From NCBI GenBank assembly GCA_036479015.1, contig JAZGFB010000021.1:1-30401 (forward strand): DNA of 30,401 nt, read 5' to 3'. Below are positions 8,170 through 15,687 of the stretch, one piece after another. The notes beneath the pieces are model-generated. The model did no database searches and was not told the DNA's origin. It was given only the letters and a program-made list of their open reading frames with translations. The position numbers were made by a program, and so were the translations under genes. Source of the DNA: NVTR01 sp036479015 (GTDB lineage: Bacteria; Pseudomonadota; Alphaproteobacteria; Rhodobacterales; Rhodobacteraceae). Numbering within the stretch: position 1 is the first letter of the stretch; each line of letters opens with the position of its first letter.

Positions 8170-8180
8170 TGCTGCTGGGC

Positions 8181-8210
8181 AAAAAAAGAGGCCGGGCGCA
8201 AAGCCCGGCC
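8181..8210 (-). terminator. Rho-independent terminator on the minus strand
   Basis: GGCCGGGC (8190-8197) and GCCCGGCC (8203-8210) form an 8-base GC-rich stem with a 5-base loop. On the minus strand it is followed by TC and seven T residues. It terminates the LysR transcript or the small RNA candidate, and may also slow readthrough from the plus-strand sigma gene ending at 8169. Confidence 0.8.
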
Positions 8211-8262
8211 CAGTTCAACAGGGAGGTGACACTGATAAGAGTTTCCTCAACCATCAGTGTCA
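8183..8262 (-). ncRNA. Candidate small RNA or structured 3' end downstream of the LysR gene
   Basis: On the minus strand a first stem-loop (TGACACTGAT / ATCAGTGTCA, perfect 10-base arms at 8253-8262 and 8227-8236) is followed by unpaired CCTCCCTGTTGAACT. A second stem (GGCCGGGC / GCCCGGCC, loop TTTGC) and TCTTTTTTT follow. A hairpin, an anti-Shine-Dalgarno-like CCTCCC and an intrinsic terminator are the layout of several alphaproteobacterial small RNAs. It could equally be the structured 3' end of the LysR messenger. No promoter was identified. The assignment rests on structure alone. Confidence 0.35.
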
Positions 8263-8270
8263 TGTTTGAT

Positions 8271-8330
8271 TTAGGGGCCAAAGGTTAACCATTCAAGAAT
8301 AAAGCCGAATAAACCACGCATTCCCGCCAT
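8271..8330 (-). CDS. Possible 19-residue hydrophobic peptide
   Basis: Between the LysR stop and the hairpins, a minus-strand frame encodes MAGMRGLFGFILEWLTFGP and stops with TAA. The composition (aromatic and aliphatic, one Arg, one Glu) is that of a small membrane-active peptide. The fourth codon is also ATG. No good ribosome binding site precedes the first ATG, and GGCGGGA lies directly against the second. It is too short to be significant by itself, and could be chance in a structured leader or 3' region. Confidence 0.2.
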   Translation of the reverse strand: MAGMRGLFGFILEWLTFGP

Positions 8331-8345
8331 GCGTTTGGTGCATAG

Positions 8346-9260
8346 CTATTGGGAGGCTTCTTTTTTCTGTCGTTTCCGATGTTCGGTGATTTCTTCCATA
8401 ACGAAATCACGAAACGCGGCGATGCGTTTAGATCGGCGCAATTCTTCGGGGTAGGCTAGAAAAACGGGTACTTCATTTGATTCTACATCCGGCATGACAC
8501 GCACCAATTCTGACGACATTTCAGTCACGTAATCTGGCAATACCCCAATGCCAAGGTTGCTGAGCACCGCCTGCAAAACCCCGAAATAGTTGTTCACTGT
8601 CAACAGAGAGGCCGTTTCATTTGTCATTATATCCTGCACCAAGGATGCCCCGGCGGCCACCTGAACGGTGCGCGGATTTTGGCAAATAAGCCTGTGCTTG
8701 GCCATATCTGACAAGGATTGCGGCGCGTCATTGCTGGCCAGGTAGGTTTTTGAGGCGTAAAGCCGCATGCGCACTGCCATTAGTTTGCGCCGGATCAGAT
8801 CGGCCTGGCTGGGTTCTTTCATGCGGATGGCGACGTCGGCCTCGCGCATGGGCAGATCAAGCACCCGTTCTTCCAGCATCAGGTCAATTTTCAGGTCCGG
8901 ATATTTGGCGTAAAGCTTGGGCAGGCGCGGGGCCAGCCAAAGACTGCCAAACCCTGTGGTGGTGGTGATGCGCAATTCGCCAAATACTTCGTCGGCACTG
9001 TCACGAATACGGGCGGCGGCGGCGTCCAGGCGTTTATTCATCGATCGGGTCGCGTCAAACAGCAATTCGCCCTGTTCGGTTAGAATCAGCCCGCGTGCAT
9101 GGCGGTGAAAAAGCGTGGCGTTCAGGCTTTCTTCCAGGCCGCGGATCTGGCGCGACACCGCAGATTGCGACAAATGCAGGGTATCGCCGGCATGGGTCAA
9201 ACTGCCCGCATCGGCCACCGCGTGAAATATTCGAAGCTTATCCCAGTCCATTTCGGTCAT
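8346..9260 (-). CDS. LysR-family transcriptional regulator
   Basis: The 304-residue product has the LysR plan: an N-terminal winged helix-turn-helix (about residues 4-62: WDKLRIFHAVADAGSLTHAG, then LHLSQSAVSRQIRGLE) and an effector domain from about 90 onward. Length is normal. It is transcribed away from the large indolepyruvate oxidoreductase gene across a 146-base interval, the usual layout when a LysR protein controls the divergent gene and itself. A 21-base interrupted palindrome in that interval is a candidate operator. The start could be the ATG ending at 9260 or the ATG three codons later; neither has a strong ribosome binding site. The effector is unknown; an aromatic amino acid metabolite would be a guess from context. 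Confidence 0.93.
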   Translation of the reverse strand: MTEMDWDKLRIFHAVADAGSLTHAGDTLHLSQSAVSRQIRGLEESLNATLFHRHARGLILTEQGELLFDATRSMNKRLDAAAARIRDSADEVFGELRITTTTGFGSLWLAPRLPKLYAKYPDLKIDLMLEERVLDLPMREADVAIRMKEPSQADLIRRKLMAVRMRLYASKTYLASNDAPQSLSDMAKHRLICQNPRTVQVAAGASLVQDIMTNETASLLTVNNYFGVLQAVLSNLGIGVLPDYVTEMSSELVRVMPDVESNEVPVFLAYPEELRRSKRIAAFRDFVMEEITEHRKRQKKEASQ

Positions 9261-9350
9261 TCCGTTGCTTGTTAGGCCCTTATTCTATATCAGAGTTACC
9301 GGCAAATTGGGGGCAATTGCAAACGATCCTGTGCTGAAAATTTCATTTTG

Positions 9351-9371
9351 TAGGTCAGTAAATTTGACCTA
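9351..9371. promoter_or_regulatory. Interrupted palindrome, candidate operator for the IOR gene
   Basis: TAGGTCA (9351-9357), 7 bases, TGACCTA (9365-9371) is a perfect dyad between the divergent LysR and IOR genes, 35 bases before the IOR start. It contains T-N11-A spacings of the LysR type. Binding by the neighbouring regulator is inferred; a different dimeric regulator (GntR or Lrp type) is possible. Confidence 0.5.
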
Positions 9372-9406
9372 TAATGCTGGTGAAAGCAAATCAACGGAGC
9401 CAAGCC

Positions 9407-12400
9407 ATGGGCCGCCAGGATGTATCACTTCACGACAAATTTGATCTTAATAAGTCACCTGTGCTGATGAACGGGACCCAGGCGCTGGTGCGGCTGATGC
9501 TGATGCAAAAGGCGCGTGATGTGGCGGCTGGGTTAAACACGGCGGGCTATGTCACCGGCTATCGTGGCAGCCCCGTAGGGGCGGTGGACGCGCAGATGAC
9601 CCGTGCACAGGCCGATCTGGAGGCCGCAGATGTGCTGTTTCATCCGGGGTTGAACGAAGACCTGGCAGCAACCGCCCTGTGGGGCACCCAGCAGGCGGAA
9701 TTGCGCGGAGAAGGCAAATTTGATGGGGTGTTTGGGCTGTGGTACGGCAAAGGCCCCGGTGTGGACCGGTCTGGCGATGTGATGCGCCATGCCAATATGG
9801 CTGGCACCAGCCCCCATGGTGGGGTGTTGATGGCACTGGGGGATGACCACACCGGGGAAAGTTCAACCACATTGCACCAGTCTGACTGGGCGGTGATGGA
9901 TGCCTATATGCCGGTGCTGTCGCCAGCTGGCGTGCAGGAAATACTGGATTACGGGGTGTACGGTTTGGCATTGTCGCGGTTTGCCGGGGTATGGGTCGGG
10001 CTGAAGCTGATGAAAGACACGGTTGAGGTGACGTCAGTTGTGTACGGTGATCCGGAGCGAATGCAGATCAAGGTGCCCAGGTTTGATATGCCTGAAGGTG
10101 GCTTGAATATCCGGCTGACAGACACGCCGGTGGCGCAGGAAGCGCGGATCATAGACCACAAGAGGTTCGCCGCAGAAGCCTTTGCAAAGGCTAATAAAAT
10201 TAACCATCGGGTCTGGGGTGAAAGGGGCGCAAAAATAGGCTTTGTCGCGGCTGGTAAGAACTGGCTTGATTTGGAGCATGCGCTGACTTTGTTGGGTATC
10301 GACAGCGCTGAGGCCAAACGACTGGGCATCACCACTTACAAGGTGGGACAGGTCTGGCCGCTGGATATGGACGGGTTCCATGATTGGGCTGAGGGGCTGG
10401 ATCTTATCGTGGTGGTCGAAGAAAAGCGCAAGCTGATTGAAGTGCAGGTCAAAGAAGCCATTTTTGACGACCGACGCGGGCGGCGCGTTTATGGCTGGAT
10501 GAAAAACGGGCAAGAGCTGTTTCCAACCCGTTTTGCCCTAAGCCCGATCCAGATTGCAAAGTCTTTGGCTGGGATATTAGCCGAGGAAGGCTGCGACACA
10601 GATAAGGTGAAGTCTGGATTGCAAGATATTGAAGATGCTGAGAAATCTGATAATGCACCCGACTTGGCGGCGCGGTTGCCGTATTTCTGTTCCGGCTGTC
10701 CGCATAATACGTCAACCAAAATCCCCAAAGGCTCGCGTGCTTATGCCGGGATCGGCTGCCATTATATGGTGCAGTGGATGGATCGCGACACAGTTGGCTT
10801 TACCCAGATGGGGGGCGAAGGTGCTAATTGGATCGGTGAGGCGCCGTTTTCCAAGCGTGAGCATGTGTTTCAAAACCTTGGCGATGGTACCTATAACCAT
10901 TCTGGCATTCAGGCGATCCGGGCGGCGGTGGCGGCGGGCACCACCATGACTTACAAAATATTGTTCAACGACGCGGTGGCGATGACCGGCGGCCAACCCA
11001 ATGATGGTGGGTTGGATGCGGCGCGCATTGCCCATGAGGTGCGCGCCATTGGGGTGACTGAACTGGTGCTTGTCTATGATGAAAAGGAAGATATTGAATT
11101 TGGCGATTTTCCCGCAGGAATGGCGAGATATCGGCGTCAGGAATTATTAGCAGTTGAGGAAAAGATACGTGATACCAAGGGGGTATCTGTCATCCTTTAT
11201 GTGCAAACCTGCGCCGCTGAAAAACGCCGAAGGCGTAAGCGGGGGCTGTTTCCTGACCCGGATAAGCGGGTGTTTATAAACACAGATGTCTGTGAAGGCT
11301 GTGGCGATTGCGGGGTGCAATCCAATTGCGTGTCGATCGTGCCGGTGGACACAGCGCTGGGGCGCAAACGGGCGATTGACCAGTCAAGCTGCAATAAGGA
11401 TTTTTCTTGCGTCGATGGGTTTTGCCCGTCCTTTGTAACTATTGAGGGTGCGCAAATACGCAAGGCTGCGACGGCTGAGATAGAACTAGGGGAGTTGCCG
11501 GAACCGGAACTGCCCAAAATTAATGGCACCCATAATGTAATAATTACCGGCGTTGGCGGAACTGGTGTTGTGACCATTGGTGCCGGGTTGGCGATGGCAG
11601 CACATATTGACGGTAGGGGTGTGGCGATGATGGAGATGGCCGGGCTGGCGCAAAAAGGTGGCTCGGTACATATTCATTTGCGAATAGCTGAGAAGCCCGG
11701 CGATATTTCTGCCGTGCGGGTGGCGACCGGGGAGTGCGATACTGTGATTGGCGGCGATCTGGTAACCACGGCGGGGGCGAAAACAATTGCGCTGATGAAA
11801 ACCGGTAAGACCGGAGCTGTGGTGAACAGCCATGACACGATTACGGGTGATTTTACCCGCGATGCAGATTTTAGCGTGCCAAATGAACGGCTTAAGCTGG
11901 CGTTGCAGGCGCGCCTTGAGGGTGGGGTGGTCATGTTTGATGCGGCATTGCTGGCGCAAAAACTATTGGGAGACACAATATTTGCCAGCAATATCCTAAA
12001 TGGTGCTGCCTGGCAGCAGGGGCTGTTGCCGGTGACACGCAGTGCCATTTTACAGGCGATTGTACTGAACGGTGCTGCGCCAGAGCGCAACAAGCGCGCC
12101 TTTGAAATTGGCCGTTGGGCGGTTTTGAACCAAGAAAAACTGGCCGAGATTTTGAGCGGGGATGCCCCTGATTTAGAGCAAGGAATGGAGCAACAGATTG
12201 ACACTTTGGCGCAACATTTGGTCAATTTTCAATCTGTACGGCTGGCGCGCAAGTACCGTAGGTTTTTGGGGCATATTAAGGACGACGCATTAAGAGCTGC
12301 AGTGGCCAAAGGGTACCATAAGGTGTTGGCGTATAAGGACGAATATGAAGTGGCGCGGTTGTTACTAAGCACGCGCACAAAGGCGCAAGCCACGTTTGAA

Positions 12401-12808
12401 GGCGACTTGAAGCTGACGTATCATATGGCGCCGCCGGTCCTGTCGTGGATAAATTCGTCAGGGGCCCCCATGAAGCGCGAGTTTGGCCGCTGGATGGGGC
12501 GGGTGTTTCCTGTTTTGGCGTGGTTCAAGTTTTTGCGGGGCACACCATTTGATCCGTTTGGCTATGGGGCGGATCGGCGGGCTGAACGGGCGATGATCCG
12601 ACAATATGAAAACGATATGAATGAGGTGATCCGCGATTTTTCTGCGAAAAATCAAGTGGCGGCACTGGCTTTGGCCGCGCTGCCATTGCAGGTGCGTGGC
12701 TATGGCCATGTGAAAGCCGCCAGCCACCGGGTGGCAATGGCGCGACGCGATGGGTTGTTGGCGGCGTTTCGCGCCGGGGGTCTGCCTCTTGCGCAGGCGG
12801 CAGAATAG
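9407..12808 (+). CDS. Indolepyruvate ferredoxin oxidoreductase, fused single-chain form
   Basis: The 1133-residue protein fuses the parts that are separate IorA and IorB in archaea. It oxidatively decarboxylates aryl pyruvates such as indolepyruvate to acyl-CoA, passing electrons to ferredoxin or a similar acceptor. Order: an N-terminal pyrimidine-binding-like domain (TGYRGSPVGAVDAQM, about 50-64), a central ThDP domain (CPHNTSTK, GIGCHYM, GGEGANWIG, NDAVAMTGGQPNDGG, about 430-530), a Cys-rich ferredoxin-like stretch starting at Cys629 (CEGCGDCGVQSNC) with more Cys to about 685, then the gamma-type domain (GVGGTGVVTIGAGLA from about 714, with MAGLAQKGGSVHIHLR), and a C-terminal extension. The ATG at 9407 was chosen for CGGAG 7 bases upstream; an ATG 11 codons earlier lacks one. 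Aromatic amino acid catabolism is the likely role. Confidence 0.93.
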   Translation: MGRQDVSLHDKFDLNKSPVLMNGTQALVRLMLMQKARDVAAGLNTAGYVTGYRGSPVGAVDAQMTRAQADLEAADVLFHPGLNEDLAATALWGTQQAELRGEGKFDGVFGLWYGKGPGVDRSGDVMRHANMAGTSPHGGVLMALGDDHTGESSTTLHQSDWAVMDAYMPVLSPAGVQEILDYGVYGLALSRFAGVWVGLKLMKDTVEVTSVVYGDPERMQIKVPRFDMPEGGLNIRLTDTPVAQEARIIDHKRFAAEAFAKANKINHRVWGERGAKIGFVAAGKNWLDLEHALTLLGIDSAEAKRLGITTYKVGQVWPLDMDGFHDWAEGLDLIVVVEEKRKLIEVQVKEAIFDDRRGRRVYGWMKNGQELFPTRFALSPIQIAKSLAGILAEEGCDTDKVKSGLQDIEDAEKSDNAPDLAARLPYFCSGCPHNTSTKIPKGSRAYAGIGCHYMVQWMDRDTVGFTQMGGEGANWIGEAPFSKREHVFQNLGDGTYNHSGIQAIRAAVAAGTTMTYKILFNDAVAMTGGQPNDGGLDAARIAHEVRAIGVTELVLVYDEKEDIEFGDFPAGMARYRRQELLAVEEKIRDTKGVSVILYVQTCAAEKRRRRKRGLFPDPDKRVFINTDVCEGCGDCGVQSNCVSIVPVDTALGRKRAIDQSSCNKDFSCVDGFCPSFVTIEGAQIRKAATAEIELGELPEPELPKINGTHNVIITGVGGTGVVTIGAGLAMAAHIDGRGVAMMEMAGLAQKGGSVHIHLRIAEKPGDISAVRVATGECDTVIGGDLVTTAGAKTIALMKTGKTGAVVNSHDTITGDFTRDADFSVPNERLKLALQARLEGGVVMFDAALLAQKLLGDTIFASNILNGAAWQQGLLPVTRSAILQAIVLNGAAPERNKRAFEIGRWAVLNQEKLAEILSGDAPDLEQGMEQQIDTLAQHLVNFQSVRLARKYRRFLGHIKDDALRAAVAKGYHKVLAYKDEYEVARLLLSTRTKAQATFEGDLKLTYHMAPPVLSWINSSGAPMKREFGRWMGRVFPVLAWFKFLRGTPFDPFGYGADRRAERAMIRQYENDMNEVIRDFSAKNQVAALALAALPLQVRGYGHVKAASHRVAMARRDGLLAAFRAGGLPLAQAAE
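12635..12653. repeat. 19-base palindromic repeat, copy 2, inside the IOR coding sequence
   Basis: GATTTTTCTGCGAAAAATC is the exact reverse complement of the copy at 3478-3496. Here it encodes DFSAKN within the C-terminal extension of the oxidoreductase, 155 bases before its stop codon, so it is not a terminator for this gene unless it is an internal pause site. Confidence 0.65.
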
Positions 12809-12822
12809 TTTGCGCTTTGCGC

Positions 12823-12847
12823 GAGGATATTTGAGGAACAAAGAGGG
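12823..12847 (+). repeat. Dispersed GGATATTT..GGAACAAAGA motif, copy 2
   Basis: GAGGATATTTGAGGAACAAA followed by GAGGG, 14 bases after the IOR stop codon and before murI. Nearly the same as copy 1 at 4226-4250, differing by TGA for TAT after GGATATT. Confidence 0.5.
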
Positions 12848-12872
12848 CAAAGGGGTGTACCCGGAGGTACCG

Positions 12873-12899
12873 ATGTTTTATGGGTTTTGCGAAACTTAA
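12873..12899 (+). CDS. Possible 8-codon leader peptide upstream of murI
   Basis: A strong GGAGG (12863-12867) lies 5 bases before an ATG that opens the frame MFYGFCET and stops at TAA, 13 bases before the likely murI start. This is the best ribosome binding site in the region, yet it is out of frame with murI. It may recruit ribosomes for coupled initiation at murI, or the true murI start may be the in-frame ATG at 12880. Confidence 0.25.
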   Translation: MFYGFCET

Positions 12900-12912
12900 C
12901 GGGGCGTGCGTG

Positions 12913-13725
12913 ATGGCAATCGGTGTATTTGATTCTGGACTTGGGGGGCTGACTGTACTGGAAGCAGCGAAAAAGCGGCTGCCTGAGCAGGCGTTTGTCT
13001 ATTACGGCGACAGTGCAAATGCGCCATACGGGGTGCGTGATGCTGACGATGTGTATGGGTTGACCCGGGCCGCGGTTGAGCGGTTGTGGGACACCGGGTG
13101 TGATCTGGTTATTTTGGCCTGCAATACCGCTTCGGCTGCCGCTTTGCGTCGGATGCAAGAGGTTGGAGTGCCCAAGGGAAAGCGCGTGTTGGGGGTATTC
13201 GTGCCGCTGATTGAGGCCATGACCGAGCGTGACTGGGGTGATAATTCACCACCGCGTGAGGTTGGCTTGCAGCATGTGGCGCTGTTTGCCACGCCATCAA
13301 CGGTTGCCAGTCGATCGTTCCAGCGTGAACTGGCGTTTCGCGCCATTGGGGTGGATGTGGAAGCCCAGGCCTGTGGTGGTGTTGTTGATGCGATTGAAGA
13401 TGGCGACATGATCCTGGCTGAAGCATTGGTGCGCGGCCATGTGGATGCGTTGAAACGCAAGATGCCAAACCCCGATGCGGCGATACTGGGGTGCACCCAT
13501 TATCCATTGATGGAACAGGTGTTTCAGGCGGCTTTGGGGCCAGATGTTAAGGTGTTTTCCCAGGCGAACTTGGTCGCGGACAGTCTTGCTGATTACCTTG
13601 AGCGGCACCCAGAAATGTCTGGCAAGGCAAAAGCTTCGGCCTATTTGACCACTGGTGATGCGCGCACGGTTTCTGACCGGGCGACGCAGTTTTTACGACG
13701 ACGGGTTGAGTTTACTGCGGCTTGA
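12913..13725 (+). CDS. murI: Glutamate racemase
   Basis: The 270-residue product interconverts L- and D-glutamate, supplying D-Glu for peptidoglycan. Motifs: MAIGVFDSGLGGLTV (1-15), YYGDSANAPYG (30-40), the first catalytic Cys in LACNTASA (Cys70) and the second in GCTHYPL (Cys194). Both are needed for the two-base mechanism, so the enzyme should be active. The start at 12913 gives the normal family N-terminus. An in-frame ATG at 12880 would add 11 residues and sits 12 bases from a GGAGG site, so the N-terminus is uncertain. argC follows 52 bases after the stop. The frame directly after IOR suggests readthrough or a local promoter; neither could be shown. Confidence 0.95.
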   Translation: MAIGVFDSGLGGLTVLEAAKKRLPEQAFVYYGDSANAPYGVRDADDVYGLTRAAVERLWDTGCDLVILACNTASAAALRRMQEVGVPKGKRVLGVFVPLIEAMTERDWGDNSPPREVGLQHVALFATPSTVASRSFQRELAFRAIGVDVEAQACGGVVDAIEDGDMILAEALVRGHVDALKRKMPNPDAAILGCTHYPLMEQVFQAALGPDVKVFSQANLVADSLADYLERHPEMSGKAKASAYLTTGDARTVSDRATQFLRRRVEFTAA

Positions 13726-13777
13726 GCACGGGGATACACCCTGTAGGACAATAATTTCGCTATTCGAAAGTTACACA

Positions 13778-14806
13778 ATGACCCATTCCATCGCAATTTT
13801 AGGCGCTTCCGGATATACCGGCGCTGAGCTTGTTCGCCTTATTGCCAGCCATCCCACTTTTCAGATCACCGCGCTGTCAGCAGATCGCAAAGCCGGGATG
13901 GAGATGGCGGAAGTATTTCCGCATTTGCGGCATCTGGATTTGCCCAAGCTGGTTAAGATTGACGCCATTGATTTCAGCGCGGTTGATCTGTGTTTTTGTG
14001 CCTTGCCCCATGCCACCAGCCAGGCGGTGATTAAGACTTTGCCGTCTGATCTGAAAATTGTTGATCTGTCGGCTGATTTCCGGCTGCGAGACGCGGATAT
14101 TTATGCCTCGACCTATGGTGGCAGCCATGATGCGCCTGAGTTGCAGGCGCAGGCGGTCTATGGGTTGACGGAATTTTACCGGGATCAGATCAGGGGCGCG
14201 CGGTTGGTGGCGGGTACTGGCTGCAACGCGGCCACGGGTATGTATGCGTTGAACCCGCTGATCAAGGCGGGGGTGATTGATCTGGATGAGATTATTATCG
14301 ATCTCAAGTCAGGGGTGTCGGGGGCCGGGCGGGCATTGCGTGAAAACTTGTTGCATGCGGAATTGTCCGAAGGCACGGCGGCCTACGCTGTGGGCGGGGT
14401 GCACCGGCATCTGGCCGAGTTTGATCAGGAATTTTCGGCGCTGGCGGGGCGCGATGTTAAGGTGCAGTTCACGCCGCATCTGATACCGGCGAACCGGGGC
14501 ATTTTGGCGACTTGTTATGTTCGTGGTGATGCCGATGAAATACACGCGGCGTTGGCGGCGGCTTATACCGATGAGCCGTTTGTGCATGTCTTGCCCATGG
14601 GGCAGGTGCCGTCCACCCGGCATGTGCGCGGATCAAACCTGGTGCATATCGGTGTGGTTGCCGACAGGATCGCCGGGCGGGTGATTGTCATTGCAGCACT
14701 GGACAATCTAACCAAAGGTTCATCTGGGCAGGCATTGCAAAATGCCAATCTGATGTTAGGTGAGGATGAGATCGCCGGGCTGATGATGGCACCGGTGTTT
14801 CCGTGA
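13778..14806 (+). CDS. argC: N-acetyl-gamma-glutamyl-phosphate reductase
   Basis: The 342-residue product is the NADPH-dependent third enzyme of arginine synthesis. It starts MTHSIAILGASGYTGAELVR with the GxxGxxG nucleotide-binding loop (9-15) and carries the active-site Cys149 in AGTGCNAATG. IVDLSADFRL (94-103) and STRHVRGSN near the C-terminus are further family signatures. Length is normal for the bacterial long form. The frame is open 41 codons further upstream, overlapping the murI end, but family similarity begins at the ATG at 13778; the ribosome binding site is weak (GAAAG). ccmE follows after 10 bases, so the two are probably cotranscribed. Confidence 0.95.
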   Translation: MTHSIAILGASGYTGAELVRLIASHPTFQITALSADRKAGMEMAEVFPHLRHLDLPKLVKIDAIDFSAVDLCFCALPHATSQAVIKTLPSDLKIVDLSADFRLRDADIYASTYGGSHDAPELQAQAVYGLTEFYRDQIRGARLVAGTGCNAATGMYALNPLIKAGVIDLDEIIIDLKSGVSGAGRALRENLLHAELSEGTAAYAVGGVHRHLAEFDQEFSALAGRDVKVQFTPHLIPANRGILATCYVRGDADEIHAALAAAYTDEPFVHVLPMGQVPSTRHVRGSNLVHIGVVADRIAGRVIVIAALDNLTKGSSGQALQNANLMLGEDEIAGLMMAPVFP

Positions 14807-14816
14807 GGGATGTGCA

Positions 14817-15263
14817 ATGAAGGGCCTAAAGAAAACCCGCCGTATTCAGGTGATTTTACTGGCAGCTGTTGCGCTGGCGCTGTCCACAGCGCTGATCGGG
14901 TATGCCATGCGCGACGGCATCAATTTTTTCCGCGCGCCCAGCCAGGTGGCTGAGGCACCGCCATCGTCCAATGAAGTTTTCCGGATGGGTGGTTTGGTTG
15001 TTGAGGGCTCGCTGGTACGCGGGCAGGGCACGACCATTAGTTTTGATGTGACTGACACCAATGCCACAATCCCTGTAACTTTTACAGGTGTGTTGCCGGA
15101 TCTTTTTGGCGAGGGCGAAGGTATGGTCGGCACGGGGCGGTTGATAAATGGTGTGTTTGAGGCAAGCGAAATTCTGGCCAAGCATGACGAAAGCTACATG
15201 CCAAAAGAAGTGATTGACGCGCTGAAAGCCCAGGGCGTTTATCAGGAACCGGGCAGCGAGTGA
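14817..15263 (+). CDS. ccmE: Cytochrome c maturation protein CcmE (periplasmic haem chaperone)
   Basis: The 148-residue product has a short basic cytoplasmic start (MKGLKKTRRIQ), one membrane anchor (about 11-31) and a periplasmic OB-fold domain. The haem-binding His lies in LAKHDESYMPKE (His123, with Tyr127 completing HxxxY), which binds haem covalently before transfer to CcmF/H. FRMGGLVVEGSL and FTGVLPDLFGEGEGMV are typical of CcmE. All key residues are present. It sits after argC, an arrangement I associate with Rhodobacterales, but ccmF and ccmH do not follow it here; the next gene is yajC after 81 bases. Confidence 0.96.
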   Translation: MKGLKKTRRIQVILLAAVALALSTALIGYAMRDGINFFRAPSQVAEAPPSSNEVFRMGGLVVEGSLVRGQGTTISFDVTDTNATIPVTFTGVLPDLFGEGEGMVGTGRLINGVFEASEILAKHDESYMPKEVIDALKAQGVYQEPGSE

Positions 15264-15344
15264 TTGCTTGCCAAGGGGTGGGCCCACATATAGGGTCTGC
15301 CAGCTAATTGGGGCGGGATTTCCGCAAGATAAAAGGATGATACT

Positions 15345-15665
15345 ATGTTTGTAACGCCTGCCTATGCGCAAGCAGCCGGGGGCGCTGGTGCGTTTACCAG
15401 CTTTGTACCGCTGATCCTGATCTTTGCGATCATGTATTTCCTGCTGATCCGTCCACAGCAGAAAAAGCTGAAGGATCACAATGCTATGGTTGAAGCCGTG
15501 CGTCGGGGCGATCAGGTTGTCACCCAGGGTGGCATCATGGGCAAAGTTTCCAAGGTCAAAGACGACAATGAAATCGAAATTGAAATTGCCACAGGTGTCA
15601 AAGTGCGGGTGGTTAAATCAACCCTGGCACAGGTGATTTCTAAAACCGAACCGGCGGCTAAGTAG
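15345..15665 (+). CDS. yajC: Preprotein translocase accessory subunit YajC
   Basis: The 106-residue protein has an Ala-rich periplasmic N-terminus, one membrane span (about 19-36, FVPLILIFAIMYFLLIRP) and the signature RPQQKKLKDH, followed by a small cytoplasmic beta domain (VRRGDQVVTQGGIMGKV). YajC joins SecD and SecF in the auxiliary complex of the SecYEG translocon and also binds AcrB-type pumps in some bacteria. It is the first of the yajC-secD-secF set, 22 bases before secD. The ATG has GGATG 6 bases upstream. Confidence 0.95.
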   Translation: MFVTPAYAQAAGGAGAFTSFVPLILIFAIMYFLLIRPQQKKLKDHNAMVEAVRRGDQVVTQGGIMGKVSKVKDDNEIEIEIATGVKVRVVKSTLAQVISKTEPAAK

Positions 15666-15687
15666 ACCACAAACATAGGCAGGCATA

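Noticed and set aside
7823..8281. Minus-strand frame of about 152 codons over the end of the sigma factor gene
   Set aside because: It runs through the terminator stem and is antisense to conserved sigma factor sequence; no family features.
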